Part shown: piece after piece, positions 24,308 through 35,946 of the stretch
Layout of the letters: every line of letters starts with the position of its first letter
Position numbering within the stretch: the first letter of the stretch is position 1
Source of the DNA: Haliclona indistincta
Lineage: Eukaryota > Porifera > Demospongiae > Haplosclerida > Chalinidae
Assembly (NCBI GenBank): GCA_964017065.1
Contig: OZ024784.1
Coordinates: 5,065,152-5,129,151 of the forward strand
DNA: 64,000 bases
Reading direction: 5' to 3'
The notes under the pieces: generated by a model
What the model was told of the DNA's origin: nothing
The model's database searches: none
Seen by the model: only the letters and a program-made list of their open reading frames with translations
Position numbers and translations under genes: made by a program

Positions 24308-26825
24308 TTATAAGTGTGTTCTGTATTGCAGTCCTAAAAGCAATGGCTCCTTGAAGTACAAGGTCATGGCTAAAGTCTCTATTTCACATTTCTGTGGAAG
24401 TAATAATAATAACAAAATACCGGTGTCAGCATCATGTAAATACCTGGTTAATACTGGTGAGTTCATGCTGGTGCAGTATAGCAGCTAATGCTGCCTTCAT
24501 CACAGTCATTGCTATTCCAAATCCAATGCAATTGCGTGGTCCTTGTCCGAATGGCATGAAGTGATGTTGTTGTGTGGCTGTCAATTCCTCCTCACTGAAT
24601 CTGTTTACAAAATGCATGCACTGTGCAGTATTCAAAAATAAATAGTGAAAGTTAACCTCTCAGGACGAAATACTTCAGGATCACCCCAGACTTCCTTGTT
24701 ATGGTGGAACAAATGAATTGGGAGAATAACAGACTGGCCTGTTCGAAATGCAGTTTTCCCCAATACAATGGATTGTGTGCATACTCTTGGCAGTCTATAA
24801 CAGCCGAATAAAACATTGCAAAAATGTATAATTTCACTCTACTGACCTTGGTGCTGCAGGATACATGCGAAGAGCTTCATTAACAACCATGTGTAGATAT
24901 GGCACATCATGAGCTGCTGAAACACAGGAAGCATTCTGTGTGTGTGTGTGTAGTCATTGATAAGATTGTTCAGTACAGGGCAGACTCACAGGATTATCCT
25001 TCCAGTACTGGTCCAGGTGGTCACACAGCTTGTCCTGTACTCTGGGATGAGTGGCTAGCAAGAAAGAGCACATGGCTAAACTGAACGATGTAGTGTCATA
25101 TGCTGCCACTAGAAAGTTGAGACAGTGCGATACAATCTGTTCATCACTGAGATCCACTGCATGGACATTCTCTTGTGTTGCATTCTCACTAGCTCTTAAA
25201 AGTAAATCCAAAACAGATTGTTTATTCTGCATAATAATTATTTTAGAAACTAAGATTGTTTTTTGACACAGCGTACTTTGTTGCTCTTGTGAATTCTTAT
25301 CAACTCAAGAATTGTTTGTTTTAACACCTTGAAGTCGTGTAGATATTTACCTGGTCCCAGCCAAGCTAAAAATGATGTCAGCCAAGGAAATTTATCTGCC
25401 ATGAACAATAGGACTGTATAATAAAGTATAATGAAGAGAGCTTACCTCCCAAAAGAAAATCCATTGGCACAGAATATAGATACTTGACATACTTTCCATG
25501 GCACATTGCACTCATTGAAAACATTGAATTCATGAAATCTGCTGATTTTCCTTTCTGAAACTCAATCACTTGACCAAACACAACCATTGAAGAAATCTCC
25601 AAAGCGAAAGTCTGATATATTCTAAGCAATGAATAACAACCATACTATGCATTTGGGGTTTGACTCACGGAAAAATATCATCAAAGCTAGATCTGCTTTT
25701 CATTAGTTTGACAAGAGCCTGGCAAGAATCCTCCAATGGTGGGTACAACTGTAATAGACAACAAACCAATAATCGTGTAGCAGCTAAACAAATTTGGCAG
25801 TTATCATAATTATAAAGGTGCTACATGTACAATGTACAATAAGCAATTGTATTCATGCATTTGCTATGCATTGTTGAGATGGCTCAATATTATTAAATTC
25901 CAACTGCATGATGTGACCATCATCATAGATAATATCAACCAGATACAGCAAACTCAATTATTATTACAAACCGCTTTGAGCTTGAGGCTTGTGAAAGCAG
26001 ATGATGTGATCTGACGAATTCGTTTCCACTCTACAGGATTTTGACATTCAAACAAGCCAGGTTTGAGACCAGCTAGTCGAGAATTCATTAGCTTGGCTTG
26101 CTGCAAACAGACCAGCATATCATTACAATCAGTGGTCAATACATGCATAATACCATTCTTGACATAAAACACTTGAAATGTGATGTATAAATACACTGCG
26201 CCATATCATTATCAGCGACTAACACCAATGGTTTGTATCCAACATATAACCTGTAAAAACCAAGTAACTATAACAACAGATTTAGTACATGTAACTATAA
26301 CAACAGTACCATAACCCTCGTGCATGCGCCGAGGGTTAATCATCACAATGATGTCAACATGATCAAATCAACAGTAAATCTACTGTTCAACAATCTACTG
26401 TTATGCATTAAACAAAATACGTTGCAGTATCTTACCCACAAACTGGACCATAAATCTCACTCCAACGTCGATACACATTCTGCTCACCCTGCACACGTTG
26501 TAAAGAAGTGGTACACATTTGCAGCAGTAGTATATAAGTACCTTCCAAAACATTGTCAGAACATTTCCGAAATATGGAACAGGTCTAGGCCCAGGAATTC
26601 CGAGCTGCTCGAAAACTTCGTAAGGATCTTTCCATATTCTAAGAAAATTAGAATAACCAACTATTCAATGGATGGTTTGTTTGCAGTAGCATCTGTGAGC
26701 CTGACAAGATCGTAGTGTACTTACTTGCGCCACAAGTAATATAATAGAACAGCGATTAGTACTGTATTGAATATCCACGAACTGAAGAGGCCCTGGACGG
26801 CCGTGGAGAATGCTGAAGTAATCAT
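24308..26825 (-). CDS. microsomal cytochrome P450 (copy 2)
   Basis: This is a tandem copy of the P450 at 21530-24135, with the same exon plan. The start is the ATG at 26825, followed by a membrane anchor (WIFNTVLIAVLLYYLW). Next come GIPGPRPVPYFGN, a C-helix-region exon with NPVEWKRIRQITSSAFTS, the I-helix AAYDTTS, NEALRMYPAAPR, FRPER and the haem loop FMPFGQGPRNCIG. The last exon (24391-24308) ends LQYRTHL. Exons around the I- and K-helices are nearly identical to copy 1, while the rest is clearly diverged. Both copies look intact, so both probably encode active enzymes with different substrate-contact regions. Confidence 0.85.
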
Positions 26826-27796
26826 ATGGCCCTAAGTGAGTTATAATTCGGTCGCCAGATTGCTCTATAATAATGTTGTATCTAATGCGGTTGCGGAAGC
26901 CGTACAAATTTACCGCTCCTTTAGCAAATTTAACTAGACAGCTTGGTATGGGGACCGACGGATCCGCTTTAGTTGCCGAGTTATGTTCACTCTTTGCTCT
27001 GACTGGATGTGCAATGGTTTGTTTAGCCAAACCAACACACGGCGCGATGCAACGAGCATTTTTTCAGGCAACCATTTCTGAGTAGGCGTGTGGTATCCCA
27101 TAACCTTATACATGTAGCTTAATGAACAGTTTGACTTTTGCAGTTCAACAACAAAAACTATGTATACAATGTGTACTGAAATCAGTCGATAGCTTCCAAC
27201 ACCATCAGAGCGAGTTTTCTCTTCAGTGAGATCCTTGCAAATACACTCTGTAGAAAGATACAACACAAAATAATTATTATTAATATTCATTATGGGATGA
27301 AAAGTACAATAGCATCACAAACCACTACTTACAGGGGTTTTATTACTTCTTGCAAGAAAGATTTGAGTATAAAAAGTCACCTTGCAGTCACTAATGTGTC
27401 AAGTCACTGGTATTTATTCACACAATGGAGCATGACCAAAGACTTAATGACATTTTAATGCATCAGTGCTCCACGCTTTATGGTCTATGCTCTAAGGTTT
27501 ATGCTTTACCCTTGCAAGAAGTAATGAAACCGCTGTAATGATGAAACACAAACAGCTTATAGTAGTACAGCTAATTAAGACAACACTGCAAAAGGATGCC
27601 CAACCAACAACATGAGAGAAACATCACATTTGCTGGGCATATTCTTGGAAATCCCACATAAATCGAATATTGTCCCAAAGCAACTTTCAAGGCTATTAGA
27701 CACACATAGAGCATGAACATAATTGCAATACCATCGACCCATGCGTGTTATAGAAGACATAACATAGCATTTGAAGAATGAACACAAAATACTTAC
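26826..27796. other. intergenic between P450 copy 2 and kelch copy 2
   Basis: This should contain the P450 promoter and the 3' end of the kelch gene. A candidate terminal exon for the kelch gene lies at 27585-27492 (acceptor tttgcag, phase-compatible), but it would encode a hydrophobic tail unlike KLHDC3, so I leave it unassigned. The remaining ORFs are not recognisable. Confidence 0.4.
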
Positions 27797-30700
27797 AGCT
27801 TCTCCTTCAGAGTCACAGGAAGATTAGAACTGTCTATTTTGTCTTCTATCAACTTTAACAGACAGAGTTCTTCCAAACTAGGCACTAAGAGAAATGAATA
27901 GAATGCACGTAACTTGTAAGAGACAGTTTAGGGTGTGTGGTGTAACATACACCTCACTGGCAGTGATTCTTACACAGATGAAGGATAAATACATCAGCAC
28001 TGTCTAGGAGGGAGGTCTTCTTGCGTCCATTGACTATCTTAGTAACAGGACTGCATAGCAGAGTGTGCAAGAGAGAGAGAAAACGTGGTAGAAATAATGT
28101 TTTGTGTTTATTGTGCTCAAAACTAATGTCAATCACCATGTGCCTCCACAGATAACTATTTCATTGCCGATAAGGTTGTGACCCATTCTTCTCCTTGGGC
28201 TGGGAGTAGGCCCATACGCAATGATCTCAGTAACATGGTTGGTTACTATAAACCACATGACGAAAAATGAAAGAGGATGAATAGTTAGATATAGGAAAGA
28301 AATGAGAAAATATCACCAAATAAGAGGAAAAAGAGAGGGAACTAACAGGTGTTGTAGATGAATAGATCATTGTAATGTCTACTGAGTTTTGCATTGAAGC
28401 CTCCAAAATATAGAATACTGTGGTCAAAGATGCGAACTGTGACGGAAATGAGACAAAATTGAGGACGATATTTCTGGAATGATCATACCAGCAGCTACAC
28501 TCCTTCGTCCACGGGGGTGGTAGCCGGTTATACGCATCTGGTTCCACTTCTCTTCAGCTATGGAATGCAACAATACTTCACTTCTGACAAACCATGCATG
28601 AGGTGAAATTCTACAATTATACCTCGGTGGGCAGAGCCACGAGGCATATAGTAGTTGTGTTGTCAGTCAGTCATTCATTTATTCATTCTGTCTGTCGCAA
28701 CGATTTCTTGTAGCTCGTTGAAAACTAATCGCTGAAACAAGCAACACGGGTAGAAATCAATACTTGCTCGGATTAGAATTTTGATTTTAAAGCTTAGTGC
28801 GTAAGTAACTGTGTGAATTGCTCACGGCTGGTTCGGTTTTGTAGCGCACGCTGAAGTGAAGCTCTGAAACTAGCAATGCAAGTAGAACACAGTATTAACT
28901 CGCTTTCAAACTTGTGAAAACTGTATACGAAGCTTTGTTCGTGAGTTATGGCGCAACTTGCTCACCGATTTGTGATCGAGCTGTTGCTGGCAATCTGGAA
29001 AGGCAAAGCTATCCACAGTTGACTACGATAGGTTAGAATTTCACTACAGGATAGCAGTGCAGGTCCAGAGAAATTTTGTGAGCAAGCTATGGAAGCTATC
29101 TCGCTCGTATTCAGTATGCATGGGTAGTACTGAACATTGTAGACACGCCAGTTTAATTGAGGTCAGCATTGATTGGCTTCTGATTGCATAGATATTTGTG
29201 ATTGCTGTACAGAAAGGTACAACAGCTGCAGTTTACTGAAATGTTTGCTGTTCAGAAATCATGGATACATGATCTACAGCTGTTGCCATGCTGTTGCTTT
29301 AGTTTTCCAGAAACACTGACCGTAGCAACGCGCAGCGCCGTGAATATTAATTAGTTGCATGCACAGGGACGTTTTTACAAGGGTGCTTTCAGTGCTTGAG
29401 CACCCCCCTAAGAACCAGAAATGTCTTTTTTAATGAGGTAAAAGATCTAGTTAACCATGCTTAGCAAAATGATTAGTGTTTGCCATATTTAGTAAGGTGA
29501 TTAGTGGCTTGCTGGCCATAGGAATGCACGTTTAGGGATACGCACATTATTCCAGAATTTCTTTGGGAATAATAGGTATAATTTCAATAAAAAGAATAGT
29601 AGGCTGAAAATGTCTAGATGATGTAATTGTGACATAAACATGATGCAATAATTACGTAATCCACGTGCTCAGCTAGCTGGCGGTGAACGAGGTTACTGTA
29701 CACGCTGTGGCAAGCATCAAAATGACGGCAGAACCAACAACTTCCTCCTCTGTGATTACAACGGATAACTCGGGCCCCTCCTCTAGCTCTATTAGTATTT
29801 CTGTGACGCAGCTGAGTACATCAGACTCCTCGTGCGCTCACGCAAGTTATACTTCAGACTCGGCTAGCTCAGAATGTGAACCTACTGCTAGAAGCCTTCT
29901 CTATAAACTTCGTCCTGACTGTCAATGTAACTCGCTTGAGGATTATATAGAAGCTAGTGTAATGTTACAATACAATAATCGAACCAATTTGTAAAATCAG
30001 GAGCGTATAAAAGGAAGGAGCGTGTAACTAACAGAAATATCGGAGCCTAAAGTCCGCCGCTTGCGCTGCAAAAACCTTCCTTATAAGGAAGGTTTTTGCA
30101 GGCCGCATAAGACGGCGACCATAGCTCTGGCTGAACGCTTGCTTGTTTTAGCCGGAGACGGGCAGGACGAGACGTGGATGAATGCATAGGTAGGAATTAG
30201 CGAGCCACAACGCGCAAAGAAAGGCCCGAGTCCAAGTAGCAACAGCGCACGGCGGCGGACTTTAGGCTTCGATATTACTAAGCGTATACGGTAGTTGAAC
30301 GCTCCTTCCCTTCATACGCTCCTGGTAAAATTTAAATAGGAATAATGGGAAGAAATGTTAAGAATAATAGGGCAAGATGTTAGGAATACAAGAATAGAAT
30401 AATAGGGAGAAAAAAAGAATAATGTGCATGTCCCTATGCACGTTTTACTATACTAGCTCAGAGAATAGCTGCATTATGCATAGCTTGCTTGAATTTCGAT
30501 TATACTATAATAATAATAATAATAATAATAATGTTTGCATGTATTTAACTATTATTATTCACAGTAAAAAAAAAAATATTATTCATTTCTCTATCAGGTA
30601 TAATCATTTATCACTTGTATATATTCATTTCTCTATCAGGTATAATCATTTATCACTTGTATATATTCATTTCTTCATCAGGTATAATCTTCTATCTATG

Positions 30701-32050
30701 TTGTGTTCTGTTTTCATAATAATTAATTCTTATTATTAATTTCGGGCGTGGTCAATAAATAGTGGGTGTGGTTTATATGAATATATAATAATTAAGCACC
30801 CTCCTACTCCAAATCCTGGAAACGCCACTGAATGCACCCTTAAAATTTTGTTGTAACTTTTAGTTTTATGACTGCACCGAGGCATCAGCACCTTGGTGCT
30901 TTCATTGCTATGGAATTTGAACAAGGGGTGCATGCAACAATCAACTGCTTCTAGTGCTCAACAACGCGTGACAGGAGCTCACCTAGTTTGTACTGGTAAA
31001 AGAAAGGCTCGTACACATCTTGACCAGACAGCATGGGAGCCATAAGATCACCTGAAGGATGGATAAACTTTAGATGTTTTGTTCAAGAAGCGAAAACAGA
31101 AAGTTCTCCAGTTGATTTCATTGTGTGCAGTGGGTGCATTCTCTACTTACTTCGACCTCCAAACACAACAATCTTGCCGTCTACTGCTACTGCACTATGA
31201 AAGTCTCTTTGCATCATATCATCTCCTCCTTCAGGAAGCATCTTCCACACAAGGGTCTCCAAGTCGAGAACATACAGGTCATTTGTGAATCGAAAATCCG
31301 CCTCGTCAACTCCTCCGTGGAGGTACAGGTTCTTGCCTAATATGGTCATAGCTGGGCCGGATCGTGCACTGGGTCGCGAAGCTCTATTGCCTTGGCAACG
31401 TAGCAAGAGCCACATATTCCTCTCTGTGGATGAAATTAGCAGCTACACACATACACACAAGGGCACACACCGATATCATAACACTCCATTACTCCTAGTG
31501 ATCCATCATCATCATTACGTCCTCCAAACATGTATATCTTGCCATTGTAACAGCAACAGGCATGACCATAGCGTCGAGGAGGTACACCTCCACGTATGGG
31601 AATACCAGGATCATCAGTCTCAGCAATCACATTTACTTCTTTCCACTTACGAGTGTCTGCATGAGAGAATATCATACTAGGCTCCGCCCACTTGTACAAA
31701 CACATGTGTTTCTTACCTACATCCATAACATGCAAGTCTATTTCCCCAGTATGAAATGTCGGTGAATACTCAGATTGGCCGCTTCTGACAGCCTTTGCTC
31801 GTTCTTCAGCCGATGCATGATACCCTCCAAGAGAGAATATGTACGATTTGCCATCACGAGTTGTGTAGGCTGATGTAGCATGATTCACTCGGCTAGGAAA
31901 TCCCGTGTTTTCGTAGTGGCTCCATACGTAACGTCTCGTCGGTTTTTCTGAACGACAACTGGCTATTTCAGCTGCACTAGGCGGATTTTCAACCGGAGAA
32001 GGAGGACGGCGAGGTCCTTGGAAATTGAACATCATCTTGATCTCCGCCAT
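27797..32050 (-). CDS. kelch-repeat protein, KLHDC3-like (copy 2), 3' exon unresolved
   Basis: Exons supported by phase and homology are 32050-31717, 31656-31471, 31423-31151, 31051-30983, 28557-28489, 28436-28347, 28245-28137, 28050-27974 and 27884-27797. Kelch blades read YIFSLGGY, KIYMFGGRND, NLYLHGG, IVVFGGR, ILYFGGFN and IVICGGT, with RRYGHACC, QRDFHSAV, PRGRRS and PTPSPRRRMG between them. The tail LPSLEELCLLKLIEDK aligns with copy 1 and with known KLHDC3, a CUL2-linked degron receptor. Exon boundaries and phases match copy 1 (for example, both first exons end in a phase-1 Gly codon), so they are duplicates. One intron (28558-30982) has swollen to 2.4 kb through transposon insertion. The stop codon is not placed with confidence. 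Confidence 0.75.
29998..30324. mobile_element. nested MITE with 7-bp target duplication
   Basis: Terminal inverted repeats caggagcgtataaaaggaag and its near-complement at 30300-30324 extend about 25 bp. The element is flanked by a perfect direct repeat gtaaaat (29991-29997 and 30325-30331). Subterminal inverted repeats carry cctaaagtccgccg and its complement. It is 327 bp and non-coding. The GC-rich interior contrasts with the AT-rich host sequence. Confidence 0.85.
30577..30700. repeat. 42-bp tandem repeat, about 3 units
   Basis: The unit begins attcatttctctatcaggta and is repeated with few changes, preserving a 14-codon open frame by length. This is a simple local duplication inside transposon-derived DNA. 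Confidence 0.7.
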
Positions 32051-32128
32051 TTTAAATCTCCGCACACGGCGCACAGCTCAGGATTCTTTAGTACTGTATA
32101 ATTTATGCATAAGAGCAGATAATATTAA

Positions 32129-34129
32129 TTACAAACAGCTAACATCGTGGTAACATATAAAATTTTTCAAACTCTGAGGATAATCAATGTCCTGGTAGTT
32201 AATATGATGATAAAGAACAGCTTTAGCAGACAGACAAGATAACGGCGGAGGAATGAACTGATGAGCAACTTCTTCATCGTCAATAATATTAACTGCTGTC
32301 TTGCCAAATTTGTTGATGGCATCAAAGTGTGCACCATACTCAAGAAGGACCATAGTCACTTGAGGATTCTGAGAGCAATGGAGTGGTCTGTTGCAATAAG
32401 GACCAGTAGTTGCATTAATGTATTTGCCTGCTCCCCATTGTAACATTGCCTCGATAAATTCTGCAGGAAAACACGACACTACACAATAATGAAGAAGATT
32501 TGAAGGCCATAAATCTCTACCAAAAAACCCAGAGCAAGAACTGACAAACTCTCTACCAATCGCAGCCACTGAGGTAACTGGACAAGCTTCCTTCTCACTC
32601 AGAATCCACAACCAGTAGATAATCCTAATCGCCTCGTCAATTAGTGAGACTAGGCCCATTGCTTTGGAGCTTGGAATGTGCGAATGAGCTTGATAGAACA
32701 GAGACGAATAGTAAACAACACTTTTAAGAACATTGCCAATAATAGTAGTAGCAGATTCTGCAAAAGAAGCAGATGACAGTGGAATTTTGAGGCATGCTCT
32801 TCGAACTAACAAGAGGATGCTAAGAAATTTGCTTTTGCAAGTGTACAAATAGTCCAAGTCAGGAAACAGTGATTCAGAAAATGTTCTCAACATGGTCGAG
32901 GCTCTTAACCAGATATCAAAAGTGCGACTAAAATCAGATGAACCTTGAAACAGCAGTCTTTGTCCAACCTTGAACATGAGAATTATAGTTGGTAAACTAC
33001 TGGGACCAAGAAAGCATTCCCTGGCAACAAGACACAAATACGCCACACGCTCATACATAACTGACTGTGAGGGACTCAGCATTTGAGCAACATCTTGACT
33101 ACTTTTGACAACAAAGAAATAAGGTTCATAAATTGGGTGTACTTTGAAGTCATCTTGAGTGAAGGCAAAGTGTGTGGAAATATTAAAGGCTTTCTTGATA
33201 ATTGTTTTGCAGGGATCCAGTTGGCTTGTTACAGGTAAAGATTCGAATATCATTGTTGCAAGGAGCATGTACATTTCTGCTTTATGGAGGCAAGAGAGGT
33301 TAGTACAACTGGTGATAACTTGGCAGATTGAAGAAAACCGTCCATCAGGAATAGGAGATATGAACAGATGGCGTCCTGAGAATACAACCGTGGGAAATCC
33401 TTCAAGACTTGATCTAGGAAGATGACCATTTGCAAACAGAGCTTGAAGTGCGTATGCATTTTGATGTGCAACAGCAATGTGCATAGCAGTGAGTCCTTGT
33501 TTGTTAGTGATGTGTACATTGGCTCCATGCTGCAGCAATAACTTCGTCAGAGAGGACGATAAGCGAGCTGACTTACGAGCAGAGCATGCATGCATCAAAG
33601 GAGTGTTGCCCCAAGCATCTTGATGATTTATACAAGCTCCATGCTTCAGCAAGACCATGCAGACATCAACATGACACAGCTGACAGGCAATAGATAGTGG
33701 AGTCTGATCACAGCAGCTGATAGCATCAACTGATGCGCCTGCCTTCAACAAATACAGCACTGTATCACAAGCACCACTAACCACACCTCCATGAAGGAGT
33801 GTCTCGGTGTGAAAGTCACAATATTTTATTCTGTTCTTCTCGTCAATAAGACAATACGGATAGAGTTTATATGACTTGTAAGCAACTCCTTTGTCCTCAA
33901 GATGGTATCTAACACGAGAACAGATCACATCTGGGATAAAATGTTGCAAAAACCACGTAGCAAACTCTGTCCATCCTCTCCTACATGCCCAAATTAAAAT
34001 AGCGTCCAGCTTATCTGTGTAGTCCGATTCATGGATGGTGAACTCTTCCACTCTTGTTTTCAAAGTAGACGAAGTAGTTTTAGGATGACAAACAAACTCG
34101 GCAAGGGAAGCGACAGGATCATTTTCCAT
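32129..34129 (-). CDS. FEM1-like ankyrin-repeat protein, single exon
   Basis: FEM1 proteins are CUL2 E3 ligase substrate receptors that read C-terminal degrons. The 666-codon ORF has no intron. Ankyrin units are visible in the N-terminal third: ETLLHGGVVSGACDTVLYLL, TPLSIACQLCHVDVCMVLLK, GNTPLMHAC and GLTAMHIAVAHQ. A long helical middle follows, then two C-terminal ankyrins (NRPLHCSQNPQVTMVLLEYG and KFGKTAVNII). The end CLSAKAV-INYQDIDYPQSLKNFICYH matches the conserved FEM1 C-terminal block (CLAARAV-INYQD-P-LEEFV-H). The length is typical for FEM1 (about 620-670). Divergence elsewhere is high, so orthology to FEM1A/B/C is not claimed. Lack of introns among intron-rich neighbours suggests origin by retrocopy. 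Confidence 0.75.
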   Translation of the reverse strand: MENDPVASLAEFVCHPKTTSSTLKTRVEEFTIHESDYTDKLDAILIWACRRGWTEFATWFLQHFIPDVICSRVRYHLEDKGVAYKSYKLYPYCLIDEKNRIKYCDFHTETLLHGGVVSGACDTVLYLLKAGASVDAISCCDQTPLSIACQLCHVDVCMVLLKHGACINHQDAWGNTPLMHACSARKSARLSSSLTKLLLQHGANVHITNKQGLTAMHIAVAHQNAYALQALFANGHLPRSSLEGFPTVVFSGRHLFISPIPDGRFSSICQVITSCTNLSCLHKAEMYMLLATMIFESLPVTSQLDPCKTIIKKAFNISTHFAFTQDDFKVHPIYEPYFFVVKSSQDVAQMLSPSQSVMYERVAYLCLVARECFLGPSSLPTIILMFKVGQRLLFQGSSDFSRTFDIWLRASTMLRTFSESLFPDLDYLYTCKSKFLSILLLVRRACLKIPLSSASFAESATTIIGNVLKSVVYYSSLFYQAHSHIPSSKAMGLVSLIDEAIRIIYWLWILSEKEACPVTSVAAIGREFVSSCSGFFGRDLWPSNLLHYCVVSCFPAEFIEAMLQWGAGKYINATTGPYCNRPLHCSQNPQVTMVLLEYGAHFDAINKFGKTAVNIIDDEEVAHQFIPPPLSCLSAKAVLYHHINYQDIDYPQSLKNFICYHDVSCL

Positions 34130-35072
34130 ACCGGCGAATGCATGCTATAGCGAGCGAGAGTTCGAGTGGTAGTATAGCGCAGCGAGTACAGTCACGCCTT
34201 TTAGGGCGTGGCTATTTGCGGTTATACGTACATAACGTTACGTGATCGACTACTGATCCGTGACTCTATGCTGGGAACTGTATTGTCACAACAACAGCAG
34301 ATAGGTCCTCTACAACTTTGAGAATATCTTCATCAGTCACATCGATCATCATTGTTATTATTTCTTGTAAATCTTTTAATAATAATTAACAGTCGATGCA
34401 GTATGTTCATAAGACCTAGGAATAATAATTGCTTCAATGTTGAAGCATTTATTTACCAGTTGCATTCAGAATCTCTTTGCAGCATTTTAGAACAGACTGC
34501 AATTGTGCATTTCCTACTGTGAGGTAGACGACAGAGTAAGTGCATGGTGACAAACACTGACAGTGTTCACTATCAAACACCTAACGTGCACGTGTCGTGT
34601 TGTAAAAAGTCCATATTGTAGCACTGTTAGAATGAGACACGTCTCAAAGCATTATGGCATGTGTGTACATGCAAGTGGAAGTAAACAAGTTCCGTCAGTA
34701 TTTTGCAAAGTTTGCATATAAACTGGGTGCAGTAGTGTAAAAATATCATAAGTCAAGTTCTTTGGAACATTGTCAAATCATTTCTGTCATAATTTCTTTA
34801 GGTATAACTTACTTTCTACTATGCACACGGAAAGTGCTCTTAAACTAACAAAAATAGTGTATACCCAAGGCACACCTAGGCACCAGTCATGTTTTCCTTG
34901 TTTTGAAAACTGACCAGGAAGGACAATAATGTAATCATTCCAAAACACTTTCTGAAACGATAACATCCCTTGCGAGTATTACTAGCAGCGCTCAACTAAA
35001 ATCAAGCACTTTCACAGTCAGTCTTCAGTCTTAGTGAATCACGCCACAGACTTGAGTAGACCTCCAATAAAG
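34130..35072. other. intergenic, divergent promoters
   Basis: FEM1-like (-) and the acidic-protein gene (+) are transcribed away from this 0.9-kb region, which should carry both promoters. The sequence is AT-rich and I see no exons or RNA genes. Non-coding 5' UTR of the acidic gene probably lies just before 35073. Confidence 0.4.
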
Positions 35073-35946
35073 ATGAAGTTTTTCCTGTGCTCAGTATTGC
35101 TAGTAGCAATAATAGCCACTGGCTTTGCCAAGCCAATGAACAAGGACATTGATGATGCTGCAGGTAATCAACTATTCTTTTTATAATTTGCTTTTATACA
35201 TGCTTACTTCACTACAGACTCTCAGGAGCAATATGCCAAGTATGCAGCAATGAGCCCAGATGAGCTTGATGAAGAACTTGCAAAGCTGCACCGGCAACTG
35301 GATGAGAATGAGGCTGCTCTTCAGGAGTATGAAGGTACATGACATTTTACATGACACTGCTCTATAATTATCCTATACTGATAGCCCAAGAACAGAAGCA
35401 TAATCTACGAATGAAGCACCAGAAAGCTATGGAAGAGAAACTATCAAAATACCAGCCAGGTGATGATGATGATGACAGTAAGCCAGTTGGAGAAGAGGAC
35501 TACCAGCCTGAAAGCTACATGGAAGAGCAGAACTCACAGTTTAAGAGTGATGATTCTCCAATGGAACAAGATGAACCAGAAAAGGAGCCAGATGTTCCTG
35601 AGAAGCAAGAGCAAGAGGGCTACGAGATGCAGACTGACAAAGAACCCGAGCCTGAAAAAGACCAAGGCTACATGTATGAAGAACCAGAAACTCCTCTCAG
35701 TCAAGATACAATGGAAGCAAAACAACCAAACAAGGAAAAACAGGGCGATGATGGTATGCCTTGATTACTGTACTGTGTATCATTCTCATGTGTACTTATA
35801 CAGCCTTTGAAGATGAGTACATGGTTCCTCAAGAGAAGGAAGAAGATCCCAAAGAATTTGCTAAGAGGGTGCACGAGTGGGATCAGGTTGAGTCTCTCGA
35901 CCATGAAGACGAGGATGTGAATGTGGAGAACGAGTTTGATCAGTAA
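35073..35946 (+). CDS. secreted acidic protein, unrecognised
   Basis: Four exons (35073-35163, 35218-35334, 35385-35753, 35804-35946) give 239 residues. A signal peptide (FFLCSVLLVAIIATGFA) is followed by a charged coiled-coil-like segment (DELDEELAKLHRQLDENEAALQEYE). After it comes a long Glu/Asp/Pro/Lys-rich, disordered region with DDDDD and repeated EPE/EPEK words, ending NVENEFDQ. There are no cysteines in the mature part. It is probably secreted or kept in the secretory pathway, and the acidic stretches could bind calcium. I do not recognise a family; acidic matrix proteins and ER calcium-buffer proteins share this composition. Confidence 0.75.

Larger units (their letters stand above)
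29372..30835. mobile_element. degenerate composite transposon in kelch intron
   Basis: The ends resemble each other in inverted orientation: cag-g-acgtttt-aca-agggtgctt at the left, and the complement of aagcaccctcc...aacgccactg at the right. Inside are a 103-codon Ser/Thr-rich ORF (29683-29994), a nested MITE, an (ata)n run and three 42-bp tandem units near 30575-30690. I find no transposase domain. The boundaries are tentative. Confidence 0.45.

Noticed and set aside
26665..27290. Overlapping ORFs upstream of P450 copy 2 as a separate gene
   Set aside because: They overlap the P450 first exon on both strands, lack recognisable motifs and have no splice partners.
27492..27585. Terminal exon for kelch copy 2
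   Set aside because: Phase-compatible, but it encodes a hydrophobic tail unlike copy 1 or KLHDC3; not enough support.
29683..29994. Ser/Thr-rich 103-codon ORF as a real gene
   Set aside because: It lies inside a degenerate transposon and has no domain or splice support; mentioned only within the element.
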